From an uncultured Muribaculaceae bacterium (GTDB lineage Bacteria; Bacteroidota; Bacteroidia; Bacteroidales; Muribaculaceae), in the NCBI GenBank assembly GCA_910589425.1, contig CAJUSZ010000017.1:1-51959 (forward strand): a stretch of 51,959 nt of DNA. Reading direction: 5' to 3'. The notes beneath the pieces are model-generated. The model saw nothing but the letters and a program-made list of their open reading frames with translations, was not told where the DNA came from and made no database searches. Below are positions 25,567-33,605 of the stretch, piece after piece (the first letter of the stretch is position 1; each line of letters starts with the position of its first letter). Both the position numbers and the translations under genes were made by a program.

Positions 25567-26133
25567 ATGATGAACGCCCAAGACATCAAGAACGGCACAT
25601 GCATCCGCATGGATGGCCAGCTTTATTTTGTCATCGAATTTCTCCATGTGAAGCCCGGCAAAGGCAACACTTTCATGCGCACAAAACTTAAAAACGTAGT
25701 GGACGGCCGAGTTCTCGAACGTCGCTTCAACATCGGCGAGAAGCTTGAGGATGTGCGTGTGGAACGCCGCCCCTATCAGTATCTTTATGCCGACGGCAAC
25801 GACGACATCTTCATGAACAACGAGACTTTCGAGCAGGTACCCATCAACAAAGAACTCGTAACCGGATCCGCATTCATGAAAGAGGGCGACATAGTGGAAG
25901 TAGTCAGCGACGCCTCTACCGACACCGTCCTCTATGCCGAGATGCCGATGAAGACCATCCTCAAGATCACATACACCGAGCCTGGAATCAAGGGAGACAC
26001 CGCGACCAACACACTCAAACCCGCTACTGTAGAGACAGGCGCGGAAGTGCGCGTGCCCCTCTTTGTCAACGAAGGCGATTCGATCGAGATAGACACCCGC
26101 GACGGCAGCTATGTGAGCCGCGTGAAATCCTGA
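25567..26133 (+). CDS. efp: Elongation factor P
   Basis: A 188-residue translation factor that relieves ribosome stalling at polyproline. All three beta domains are present. The loop H-V-K-P-G-K-G-N-T-F carries K32 at the tip, the site modified by lysylation in EpmA/EpmB organisms; whether it is modified here cannot be told. The C-terminal signature G-D-x-I-x-I-D-T-R-x-G-x-Y is present. The second ATG (25570) is an alternative start. Confidence 0.97.
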   Translation: MMNAQDIKNGTCIRMDGQLYFVIEFLHVKPGKGNTFMRTKLKNVVDGRVLERRFNIGEKLEDVRVERRPYQYLYADGNDDIFMNNETFEQVPINKELVTGSAFMKEGDIVEVVSDASTDTVLYAEMPMKTILKITYTEPGIKGDTATNTLKPATVETGAEVRVPLFVNEGDSIEIDTRDGSYVSRVKS

Positions 26134-26144
26134 CCTCATCAGAT

Positions 26145-26166
26145 CAAGAGCTTGTCTGACAGCAAG
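26145..26166 (+). repeat. Diverged copy 4 of the AGAGCTTGTTTAA repeat, with hairpin
   Basis: CAAGAGCTTGTCTGACAG resembles the repeat at 18161, 36034 and 51907. Here GAGCTTG is followed by CAAGCTC, forming a 7-bp hairpin just after efp. Confidence 0.45.
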
Positions 26167-26190
26167 CTCCAGGTCTACCGCAGACACACC

Positions 26191-26247
26191 GCCGGAAAGC
26201 TTCGACCAGCCACTCAATTTCCAATGGCAGCCGCAAAGCTTTCCGGC
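26191..26247. terminator. Long hairpin downstream of efp
   Basis: A perfect 12-bp inverted repeat, GCCGGAAAGCTT (26191-26202) with AAGCTTTCCGGC (26236-26247), with a 33-nt loop and no U-run. It is a possible terminator or attenuating structure. Confidence 0.5.
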
Positions 26248-26320
26248 ATATTTCAATCCCACCCCTAAAAACAAAAACCGGCAGCTTTCAGAAACCAGCC
26301 GCCTATCTCCCGCATCATCT

Positions 26321-27337
26321 ATGAACAGGACCAAACCGTCAGAGATTTTTTTCTCAATAATCGTCCCCGTGTATAACCGCCCGGACGAGATAGCCGATCT
26401 GCTCGCCTCCCTCGAATCGCAGACCGACAAAGGGTTTGAGATAATAATCGTGGAAGATGGATCATCAGTCAGGTGTCAGGATCAGGCCGAGGCATTCGCC
26501 CGTTCGCTCAACCTGCAATACTTCTATAAGGAAAACGAAGGACGAAGTCCGGCCAGGAACTTCGGCATCGAACACAGCAAGGGCGATTACCTGGTGTTTG
26601 TCGATTCCGACTGCATTCTTCCTCCCGACTATATCTCCCAACTGAGAAAGGCTCTGACTGAAAACTATTCCGATTGCTTCGGCGGACCCGACGCGGCACA
26701 TGAATCTTTCTCCGACACACAGAAAGCCATAAACTACAGCATGACATCTTTCCTCACCACCGGCGGGATACGCGGCGGAAAGATTCAGCTTGAAAAATTT
26801 GTCCCCCGGACGTTCAACACCGGATTCTCCCGAGAAGTATATGAGTCGGTCGGCGGTTTCCGCGAAATGTTCTCCGAAGACATAGACATGTCCACCCGCA
26901 TAAGACTCGCCGGATTCTCCATAGCGCTTTTCAGAAACGTCAGAGTCTTCCACAAACGCCGGATCGACATGAAAAAATTCTGGCGCCAGGTACACGTATT
27001 CGGCATGTCGAGGATCACTCTCCAGCTCCTCTATCCGGGATCCATGAAACTGGTACACTGGCTTCCGGCGCTTTTCGTGATATTCTCAATCGCATTCATT
27101 ATTGGGAGCTTCTTCTGCAAGTGGCTGCTGATCCCTCTGGCAGCATACCTGATCGCGGTGTGGCTCTGCGGAATAGCCGCCACCCGAAGTCTGAAAATCG
27201 GATCACTGGGAGTCATCACGAGCCTGATACAGCTTTTCGGCTACGGCACAGGATTCATACGGGCATACACATGGAAGATCCTTCTCCGGCACGGACGAGA
27301 CGAGAAACAGGAGCGGGAAATGAGACGCGGCAAATAA
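26321..27337 (+). CDS. Family 2 glycosyltransferase, membrane-associated
   Basis: A 338-residue enzyme. The GT-A fold is seen from S-I-I-V-P-V-Y-N-R-P-D-E-I through I-I-I-V-E-D-G-S-S and the metal-binding V-F-V-D-S-D-C, then F-S-E-D-I-D-M-S-x-R-I (catalytic ED region). The C-terminal third holds two or three membrane segments. It transfers a sugar from a nucleotide donor to an unknown acceptor, likely an envelope polysaccharide or lipid. It stands alone before radC with a gap of about 38 bp and may share its transcript. Confidence 0.9.
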   Translation: MNRTKPSEIFFSIIVPVYNRPDEIADLLASLESQTDKGFEIIIVEDGSSVRCQDQAEAFARSLNLQYFYKENEGRSPARNFGIEHSKGDYLVFVDSDCILPPDYISQLRKALTENYSDCFGGPDAAHESFSDTQKAINYSMTSFLTTGGIRGGKIQLEKFVPRTFNTGFSREVYESVGGFREMFSEDIDMSTRIRLAGFSIALFRNVRVFHKRRIDMKKFWRQVHVFGMSRITLQLLYPGSMKLVHWLPALFVIFSIAFIIGSFFCKWLLIPLAAYLIAVWLCGIAATRSLKIGSLGVITSLIQLFGYGTGFIRAYTWKILLRHGRDEKQEREMRRGK

Positions 27338-27375
27338 CTGAATGACATTTCACCAATTATATCACAATCTCCTCG

Positions 27376-28104
27376 ATGGACACTTCCGAAAAGCCAAATC
27401 CCGGACAGCCCCATGCAATGCCCGCCAAGACAGTGAAGGATCTCGATCCTGACGATCAACCGCGTGAACGAGCCATCCGCCACGGATGCGGCCAGCTCCC
27501 GACAGCGGATCTCTGGGCGCTCATTCTCCGCACCGGAATCCCCGGGAAACCGGTAACAGAACTTTGCCGCGACATCATGCGCGAGAACTGCGGTCTCATC
27601 CACAATCTCGAACGCCGCGACCGGCGTGAGCTGCTGAAAATAAAAGGACTCGGGATAACCAAAGTTATACAGATCGAAGCCGTGCTGGAACTAATGCGCC
27701 GGTATTCCGCCGAAGTGCCGGGCGAGCGTCCGATAATCCGGTCGTCGGAAGACATCGACTCTCTGATGCGTCCGCGTATAGCCAATCTCCCTCACGAAGA
27801 GATCTGGATAGTGCTTCTCAATCGCCAGAACTCGGTGCTTTCCATTCGCAAGATATCCTCGGGAAGCGCGGTCGCCACCGTCTTCGACATCAAATCGATA
27901 ATACGCCATGCCATTCTTGAAAGCGCGGAGGGCATGATCCTGTGCCACAATCATCCGAGCGGCAACCTGACTCCAAGCCGTGAAGACGATCTCATCACGG
28001 CTAAATGCAAGCTCGCCTGCGAAACTATGGAGATCCGGATGCTCGATCATCTGATAATCTCCCTTCAGGGAAAATATTCATACAATGACATGGGACGGCT
28101 ATAG
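27376..28104 (+). CDS. radC: RadC family protein (JAMM/MPN+ domain)
   Basis: A 242-residue protein. A short helix-hairpin-helix region (about 60-100, L-L-K-I-K-G-L-G-I-T-K) precedes the JAB domain with the H-N-H-P-S-G-x-x-x-P-S-x-x-D metal motif. The family name refers to DNA repair, but the biochemical role is not established. An internal ATG (27418) is possible; length fits from 27376. The end overlaps the convergent glycosyltransferase by 6 bp. Confidence 0.95.
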   Translation: MDTSEKPNPGQPHAMPAKTVKDLDPDDQPRERAIRHGCGQLPTADLWALILRTGIPGKPVTELCRDIMRENCGLIHNLERRDRRELLKIKGLGITKVIQIEAVLELMRRYSAEVPGERPIIRSSEDIDSLMRPRIANLPHEEIWIVLLNRQNSVLSIRKISSGSAVATVFDIKSIIRHAILESAEGMILCHNHPSGNLTPSREDDLITAKCKLACETMEIRMLDHLIISLQGKYSYNDMGRL

Positions 28105-29337
28105 ACCGCGCCGCAGAAAATTTTTCAGCTCCCCGGCGAAATCCTTTCTCAATCTGACTGAATCAAACCCGCTCTCCCAACGGCGGCGGGCCGGAATCCG
28201 TTTCTGTCTCATGGAAGCATGATTCCGCTCAAGCTTTCCGGCAACATCCGCAGCCGACGAATCCGCCTCAATAAGCAAACCCACGTCAGAATCCACGATT
28301 TCAGAGACTCCGCCGACATCAGTGGCTACAACGGGAATCCCATGACTCATTGCCTCGCATATTACCACAGGCAGCCCCTCGCTGCTGCTGAGAAGCATCA
28401 TGAAGTCGAAGTGGACAGTTGATAAAAGACGGCGCACTTCATCATTAGGCAAAGCCCCCCTGAGATCCACATACAGATTCGGAGGAACCGCATCCGCGGC
28501 ATCCCGCCTCAGACAATCCATCATGGGGCCGTCGCCAATGTGGATCCAGTCTATGTTCCGGCCGGGGGAAAGAGCCGCCCATATCTTGAGCGATTCAAGA
28601 ATCAATCCCACTCTTTTCTCTTCAGACACCCGGGCTATGCTGACGATCCTTACCTCATCCCCGGGTTCCTGATCTGGATTAAGCGCCGCCGCTCCAGGCG
28701 AGCCTAAACGCCTTACAGAAACCTTATCGCCCCATTCGGGATAGTCCCGGCGGATATAGTCCGCACCGCATTCGCTCACTGGATAGCAGGCAAGCATCAC
28801 CCGCAATGAGCTGCGTCGCCAACTGTGGCTCAGAAACACATTTCTTGCATCGTATACATCAAAACCGTGGGCGCGGCAGACAAACCTGGCGCCGTTTATT
28901 CCTGCAAGAGCCTCAACCGGATATACAAACCAGAAAGAATAAAACAGCGTCGAATCCAGATCCATCCGGCGCCTTTTCACAAACCTGCGCAGTTTCCTCC
29001 GGGCATCTTTCACATAGGCCGAATAAGCCAAAGCGGCCATGAGCCTGCGAATAGAAAAGCCGATGCGGGGAAGAAGATCCGCCACAAGGTGATTCCAGGT
29101 CTCAGGCCAGACGAGCGACGACAGCTTGTTGAAGAAAGAGGGTCTGCCGACAAGACAGCGATCCACCTCCACATTGGCCGGCAAAGGGAAACAACGCCCC
29201 CGTTCGACACGCGGAAGTATAATCACCCTGCCAAACTCCGCCGCAAGCGCATCAATTTCCGGACCGATAAAACCGGATTCGGTTACGCCTCCGAGAGGAT
29301 ATGATTCCGTGATTATTACCAAAGTGGTGGTTTTCAT
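28099..29337 (-). CDS. Family 4 glycosyltransferase
   Basis: A 412-residue GT-B enzyme. The N-terminal half begins T-T-L-V-I-I-T-E-S-Y-P-L-G-G and the C-terminal half has the donor-site pattern E-G-L-P-V-V-I-C-E-A-M-S-H-G-I-P-V-V-A-T-D-V-G-G. The ATG at 29337 is preferred over the longer frame to 29412 because a good promoter (29361-29391) lies between them. It probably builds surface or capsular glycan; donor and acceptor are unknown. Confidence 0.92.
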   Translation of the reverse strand: MKTTTLVIITESYPLGGVTESGFIGPEIDALAAEFGRVIILPRVERGRCFPLPANVEVDRCLVGRPSFFNKLSSLVWPETWNHLVADLLPRIGFSIRRLMAALAYSAYVKDARRKLRRFVKRRRMDLDSTLFYSFWFVYPVEALAGINGARFVCRAHGFDVYDARNVFLSHSWRRSSLRVMLACYPVSECGADYIRRDYPEWGDKVSVRRLGSPGAAALNPDQEPGDEVRIVSIARVSEEKRVGLILESLKIWAALSPGRNIDWIHIGDGPMMDCLRRDAADAVPPNLYVDLRGALPNDEVRRLLSTVHFDFMMLLSSSEGLPVVICEAMSHGIPVVATDVGGVSEIVDSDVGLLIEADSSAADVAGKLERNHASMRQKRIPARRRWESGFDSVRLRKDFAGELKNFLRRGL

Positions 29338-29360
29338 GGCTTCGTTCGATTGTGCGGCAG

Positions 29361-29391
29361 CAAAGATAACAAGAAATCCTAACAGACACAA
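29361..29391 (-). promoter_or_regulatory. Promoter of the family 4 glycosyltransferase
   Basis: On the minus strand: TTG (29389-29391), spacer of 20 nt, TATCTTTG (29361-29368). It decides the start at 29337. Confidence 0.65.
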
Positions 29392-29458
29392 CTCTTTTGC
29401 TGCCAAAGCCATTGCGTATCAGCCTATATCAGGCCGGTTTATATAAAAAAATAATTGA

Positions 29459-29473
29459 TTGTCGTCACGACAA
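29459..29473. repeat. Short palindrome
   Basis: TTGTCG-TCA-CGACAA is a perfect palindrome with a 3-nt centre, flanked by TGAT and ATCA. It lies in a 394-bp region (29338-29731) without an annotated gene; possible operator. Confidence 0.35.
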
Positions 29474-29612
29474 CCAATCACATAAACCTTAAAATCTAAT
29501 ACCATGAAAAACTCGTTGTATATCCTTTAAACATTTATCCGTATGAATAGTTCAGTGAATAACCATTTTTTAGAATTTGTTTTTTAGAAAGTTCTATCCT
29601 ATTGATTTATTT

Positions 29613-29650
29613 ACCGCTCCAGCCCCGTCTCACGGCGGGATTGGAGCGGT
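29613..29650 (-). terminator. Terminator-like hairpin after the LRR gene
   Basis: A perfect 9-bp ACCGCTCCA/TGGAGCGGT stem (29613-29621 and 29642-29650) with a second GC-rich inner pairing. It lies about 80 bp beyond the stop of the LRR gene at 29732. Confidence 0.6.
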
Positions 29651-29731
29651 TTCACCATAATTTACCTTGATGTTGAAAAAACCTATGATAATACGTTTAT
29701 GGCTTCAATAACACAAGCGGTGGATTCGTCA

Positions 29732-31141
29732 TCAGATGGCAGTCTTGATTGCCTTGCCTGCCGAACGTACCACATACACACCGCTGCCGAGCCCGCGAAG
29801 ATCGAAGATTCCGTTGGCTGAAGCCACTTTCATGCCTGTGAGTGTATAGATCTCTATCATTCCATTGGATGTCACCATTCCTCCGCATACCGACAGTCCG
29901 CTTTCCGCCTCAATGGCATCGACTGCATTGTAAGTGTCGTTGATATAGCTGAAGTTTTTCCATACCTCTGCTTTTCTGTAGGCATCCACTGCGTCTTCAG
30001 GCACATGGAGCTTGACAGTGGAATAGAACTTATGCGTATACTCATCCGTGAACGCCTTCGTGTCGCCGAAGAAGAAATCGTCTTCAAGAATGTCAAAATG
30101 CTCGTCATTCTGCTCGTGTACCGGAGGCACAGGAGAATCGATATAGATGTCTGTGAGCGACCACACAGGAATATTCTTGTCCGTGGGTTCCCATACAGCG
30201 AGAGAGCTGTGGCCGAGACGGCGTATGCCTGATCCGAGCTTGATGGTCTTCACATTCGCATTGCCGGAAAAGGCGTCGGTACGGATCCATTCAACCGAAT
30301 TAGGTGTCTCGATTTCTGTAAATCCGCGGCAGTCGGCAAACGACTGGCGTCCCACTTCCACGATTCCCTCCTCGATTGTGAAACCGGTCATGTTCTGACA
30401 CCACAGATAGCAACTGTTGGGAATGATCTTTATCGATCCCGGAATCGTAGGATTGGTGAGTCCGCTTTTGATAAACACACCGCGATCCATGCGCTCGAGA
30501 GTGGAGGGAAGCTTGATGGAGTGAAGCACATTGCAGCCTTCAAACGCACGCTCGCCTATAGACTTGATTCCCTCGCCGATCGACACATTCTTCAGGCTCA
30601 GACAGTTGATGAATGTCTGCTGATGAATGCTGTCGAGAGAGCCCGGGAGTTCCACGTCAGTCAGGGCGTCGCACTCCGCAAAGGCAGCACCGCCGATTCC
30701 AAAAAGAGAGTAGATCGCTCCCAGATCCTTCACTGAATTGGGAATCTTGACTGTCTTGAGCTTTTTACATTCCTTGAAAGCTCCGTAGCCGATAGTCTCC
30801 ACGCCCTCCGCGAGATCAATAGTCTCGATCTGGGTACGCCAGAAAGCATATTGCTCGATAGTCTTCACACTTGCCGGCACCTTGAGGGATGTGATCGGCG
30901 CATTGAGAAACGCCTGTCCGGAAACCTGCACCACCTGATATTCTTTCTTTGTCTCAGGATCGGCAACTTTCGTCGGAAGATCAATCTCAGTGCCCTCCTG
31001 GTATTTGAGAACCGTTACAGTTGAATCGGACAATGCCTCATATTTGAGACCGCCGGTGATGAACTGCACGGCGGCTCCGGCATCGGCGAATATGAACGAA
31101 ACTGCGGCAAGAGAGAGGATGGAACGTGTAAATAATTTCAT
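29732..31141 (-). CDS. BspA-like leucine-rich repeat surface protein
   Basis: A 469-residue protein with a signal peptide (about 1-23). It contains repeated LRR_5 units of the form A-F-x-x-C-x-x-L-x-x-V-x-I-P-x-S-V-x-x-I-G. The last 60 residues (V-C-G-G-M through I-E-I-Y-T-L-T-G-M-K-V, G-L-G-S-G-V-Y-V-V-R) resemble a type IX secretion C-terminal sorting domain. BspA proteins bind host or bacterial proteins. Its closest relative is the upstream neighbour at 31278-32522, suggesting tandem duplication. Confidence 0.87.
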   Translation of the reverse strand: MKLFTRSILSLAAVSFIFADAGAAVQFITGGLKYEALSDSTVTVLKYQEGTEIDLPTKVADPETKKEYQVVQVSGQAFLNAPITSLKVPASVKTIEQYAFWRTQIETIDLAEGVETIGYGAFKECKKLKTVKIPNSVKDLGAIYSLFGIGGAAFAECDALTDVELPGSLDSIHQQTFINCLSLKNVSIGEGIKSIGERAFEGCNVLHSIKLPSTLERMDRGVFIKSGLTNPTIPGSIKIIPNSCYLWCQNMTGFTIEEGIVEVGRQSFADCRGFTEIETPNSVEWIRTDAFSGNANVKTIKLGSGIRRLGHSSLAVWEPTDKNIPVWSLTDIYIDSPVPPVHEQNDEHFDILEDDFFFGDTKAFTDEYTHKFYSTVKLHVPEDAVDAYRKAEVWKNFSYINDTYNAVDAIEAESGLSVCGGMVTSNGMIEIYTLTGMKVASANGIFDLRGLGSGVYVVRSAGKAIKTAI

Positions 31142-31195
31142 AAGATTTTATTTGATTAATTGTATGAATTCTTGCTTTGACTGGTTATGATTGTC

Positions 31196-31238
31196 GCCGG
31201 CCGCATGAGCTGTTTTTCAGATATGTGATGCGGCCGGC
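31196..31238 (-). terminator. Terminator-like hairpin between the two LRR genes
   Basis: A perfect 11-bp stem, GCCGGCCGCAT (31196-31206) with ATGCGGCCGGC (31228-31238), and a 21-nt loop. There is no U-run. It may be a terminator or a partial barrier between the cotranscribed LRR genes. Confidence 0.55.
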
Positions 31239-31277
31239 GCCTTGAAGTCATTATCGATTGAAACTGACACTGTTGTG

Positions 31278-32522
31278 TTATTTCACAAACACTTTAACCT
31301 GCATAGCAGGCGTAACTACCACGTATACACCGTCGGGAAGAAGAACATCTCCTTCAGCGGCAGAGGCCACTTTACGTCCGTCCAATGCATAGACATCGGC
31401 CTTGATCCCGCCTGTGATGCGCAAGCCTCCTGCAATCGGGGCTACGGCGGCTTCTCCGGCTTCTGTCATTTCCACGCCTGTGGCTACAGATACGATATTC
31501 TCGAAGTTTTTCCACACTTCGGCCTCCTTATATGTATCCAATGATGCGGTGGGAACATAGAGCGACGCATTCTTGTAGACATCTCCGGCAAACGACGAGT
31601 CCGAGGCTGTCGGGGGCACTGAAGCGTAGCATGTTACCGTATTTATGCCTGTGCATCCTGCAAAAGCGTCAGCGGAGATGGTAGTCATAGTCGCCGGAAA
31701 TACCACAGACTCCAGCCGGGAACAATTATTGAATGCGCGTGAGCCTACCGATTCGAGGGCGCTGCCGAAATCCACCGCGCGAAGTCCCTCGCAACCATAG
31801 AACACCTCGTTTGGAAGGGCTTTGAGCTTATCACCGAACGACACTTTCTCAAGAGCCGCGCAATAACCGAACGCATTGCTTCCGACCGATGTTACAGCAG
31901 GGAATGAAAGCTCACCCGAAAGTTTGCTGCAATTGTTGAATGCCTGCGTGGCTATCGTCTCTATCTGCGACAACCCATTGACTGTGGCAAGGGAGCTGCA
32001 ACCATAGAATGTCTTGCTCGGGATGACTGTGATACCGGAAGGAATTGTGATCTCGGTCAGCGCCGAGCAGCCATTGAATGCCTGGCCATCGTCGAAACCG
32101 AGATAATCGGCTCCGAGACATGTCAGCGTCGAAGGCAGGGACACTTCGGTCAAAGAACCGCATGAATTGAAAAGCTGGTAGCCCAGACTCTCCACGCCCT
32201 CCTCGAAAGTGGCCTTTGTCAAACTGCGGCACATATTGAAAGCCTGCGTCCCGACAATCTTTACTGAACCCGGCACAACTACCGATGTGATGGATTTCGA
32301 GCGGAACACACTTGCCGCGATCTCCACGACAGCATAGTCGGAAGTGCCGTCGTTCACAGACGCCGGAATCACGATATCGCCGGATGTACCGTTGAATTTG
32401 CTGAGTTTTGCTGTGGAATCGTCAATTGTAGTGAACTGGAGGTCTCCTACATTGATGACTGCGGCCGACATACTTGCGGCACTGAGAACGATTGCTGAAG
32501 CTAAAAAGTAAAATTTATTCAT
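31278..32522 (-). CDS. BspA-like leucine-rich repeat surface protein
   Basis: A 414-residue protein with a signal peptide (about 1-20), 8-10 LRR_5 units (A-F-N-x-C-S-x-L-x-x-V-x-F-P-x-x-x-x-x-I), and a C-terminal segment (V-Y-A-L-D-G-R-K-V-A-S, L-P-D-G-V-Y-V-V) that looks like a type IX sorting domain. It is the upstream member of the LRR pair and has a promoter box at 32631-32638. Confidence 0.88.
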   Translation of the reverse strand: MNKFYFLASAIVLSAASMSAAVINVGDLQFTTIDDSTAKLSKFNGTSGDIVIPASVNDGTSDYAVVEIAASVFRSKSITSVVVPGSVKIVGTQAFNMCRSLTKATFEEGVESLGYQLFNSCGSLTEVSLPSTLTCLGADYLGFDDGQAFNGCSALTEITIPSGITVIPSKTFYGCSSLATVNGLSQIETIATQAFNNCSKLSGELSFPAVTSVGSNAFGYCAALEKVSFGDKLKALPNEVFYGCEGLRAVDFGSALESVGSRAFNNCSRLESVVFPATMTTISADAFAGCTGINTVTCYASVPPTASDSSFAGDVYKNASLYVPTASLDTYKEAEVWKNFENIVSVATGVEMTEAGEAAVAPIAGGLRITGGIKADVYALDGRKVASAAEGDVLLPDGVYVVVTPAMQVKVFVK

Positions 32523-32630
32523 TTGGTTACTATTGAGTGAGTATATTTATTCGTGAATGACGTTTTGGAAACTACGCGACCGTAAGTCAATTGTACGTAC
32601 CCGATGAGTGAGCGTCGCTTATTTCCGCCT

Positions 32631-32638
32631 CAAAGTTA
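32631..32638 (-). promoter_or_regulatory. Predicted -7 box of the upstream LRR gene
   Basis: The minus strand reads TAACTTTG (TAnnTTTG), about 110 bp before the start at 32522. Confidence 0.5.
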
Positions 32639-33014
32639 TATGTTTCCAATTTAACAATGGGAAAACTTTGTGTTAATTTATGTTAATCACAATGAAGCAT
32701 TGCAATTTTTCTTTAAAAATTATCAAATTTCCACTTATAACACCTCAAACCGCCCGTTTTGGAGCATATATGATTGACAATTTCCATTCCCACACCACAA
32801 AATCAGGCATTTTATTACAATTATTTACCATAATTGCTTATATACTAATTTGTTGACATTTTGTCAGATTTATCCACAAAATACCAATCTTAAACCGGAA
32901 TCCTCCAAATCAATCCGTCGCATTCAATACCGCTCCCTATCTGAAATACCACTCCTGAACAAAAAAAAATTTCACATAACAAGTAAAATACAACAATTCA
33001 TCAACATTTTTTAC

Positions 33015-33022
33015 TATCTTTG
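33015..33022 (+). promoter_or_regulatory. Predicted -7 box of the SusD-like two-gene unit
   Basis: TATCTTTG followed by CGAC, 35 bp before the ATG at 33057. Confidence 0.55.
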
Positions 33023-33056
33023 CGACAATATTACTTTCTTAACACATTTTTAAACA

Positions 33057-33605
33057 ATGCAACAAAAATTTCTAAAACTTTTTATTGCTGCATCTGCCTT
33101 TATTCTGCCGTCTGCGGCTGCCAACGCGGCCATCATGTCGGCCACCACGGTCTCAGGGCAGAACATCAGCATCCAGATCGGCGATGGTATGCAAGCCGGC
33201 TACATGGCCAACCAGTCATCAAAAGAGATCTATCTATGCGTTTATGAAGGAACGCTGTCCTATGACGAGAATGGAAACATAATCCCCGGAGACTCACCAG
33301 AGACCGGATTCGGCACGCTTTTCTTCTCCATGCCGGTCTCCGACTTGAACCACATTGAGTTTCAAGGCATGACAGGCGTTGAAAGCATTCTTGCCGAGGC
33401 CGGCTACACGGTAAACATCACCGATGGCATAATCCTCATATCCAACGTAGAGTCTCCGGTAAGCGTGGGGATCTATTCTCTCTCGGGAATAGCCGAGGCT
33501 GAACTGACAGTCTCCCAAGACAGCAGCATAGACATAAACCGCTACGGTCCGGGCATGCACTTAGTGAAAATAAACGGTAACTCCTTTAAAATCCTCGCAA
33601 AATGA
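33057..33605 (+). CDS. Small secreted protein with sorting-domain-like C-terminus
   Basis: A 182-residue protein with a signal peptide (cleavage near A-N-A-A). The middle is beta-rich (I-S-I-Q-I-G-D-G). The last 70 residues (V-G-I-Y-S-L-S-G, I-D-I-N-R-Y-G-P-G-M-H-L-V-K-I-N-G) look like a type IX secretion type-A sorting domain, so the mature part is mostly carrier plus a short N-terminal region. The stop overlaps the start of the SusD-like gene in an ATGA junction. The specific role is unknown; it may be a companion of that protein. Confidence 0.72.
   Translation: MQQKFLKLFIAASAFILPSAAANAAIMSATTVSGQNISIQIGDGMQAGYMANQSSKEIYLCVYEGTLSYDENGNIIPGDSPETGFGTLFFSMPVSDLNHIEFQGMTGVESILAEAGYTVNITDGIILISNVESPVSVGIYSLSGIAEAELTVSQDSSIDINRYGPGMHLVKINGNSFKILAK

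Larger units (their letters stand above)
32523..33056. other. AT-rich divergent intergenic region
   Basis: Holds the promoter of the LRR gene (minus) and of the SusD-like unit (plus). The middle 300 bp is very A/T-rich without repeats or a credible gene; a 67-codon frame at 32850 has atypical composition and no start context. Confidence 0.5.

Noticed and set aside
25561..26430. 289-codon minus-strand frame opposite efp
   Set aside because: It is a shadow of efp and runs into the next gene; no family resemblance.
29504..29586. Two tiny ORFs (8 and 14 codons) between the glycosyltransferase and the LRR gene
   Set aside because: Too short to judge, no homology, and no matching downstream gene on the plus strand for a leader-peptide role.
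29732..32522. Tandem nucleotide repeats or CRISPR
   Set aside because: The periodicity comes from leucine-rich protein repeats, and the DNA units are not identical or spaced like CRISPR.
32850..33053. 67-codon frame in AT-rich DNA before the SusD-like unit
   Set aside because: It overlaps the predicted promoter, and the composition is that of A/T-rich non-coding DNA.
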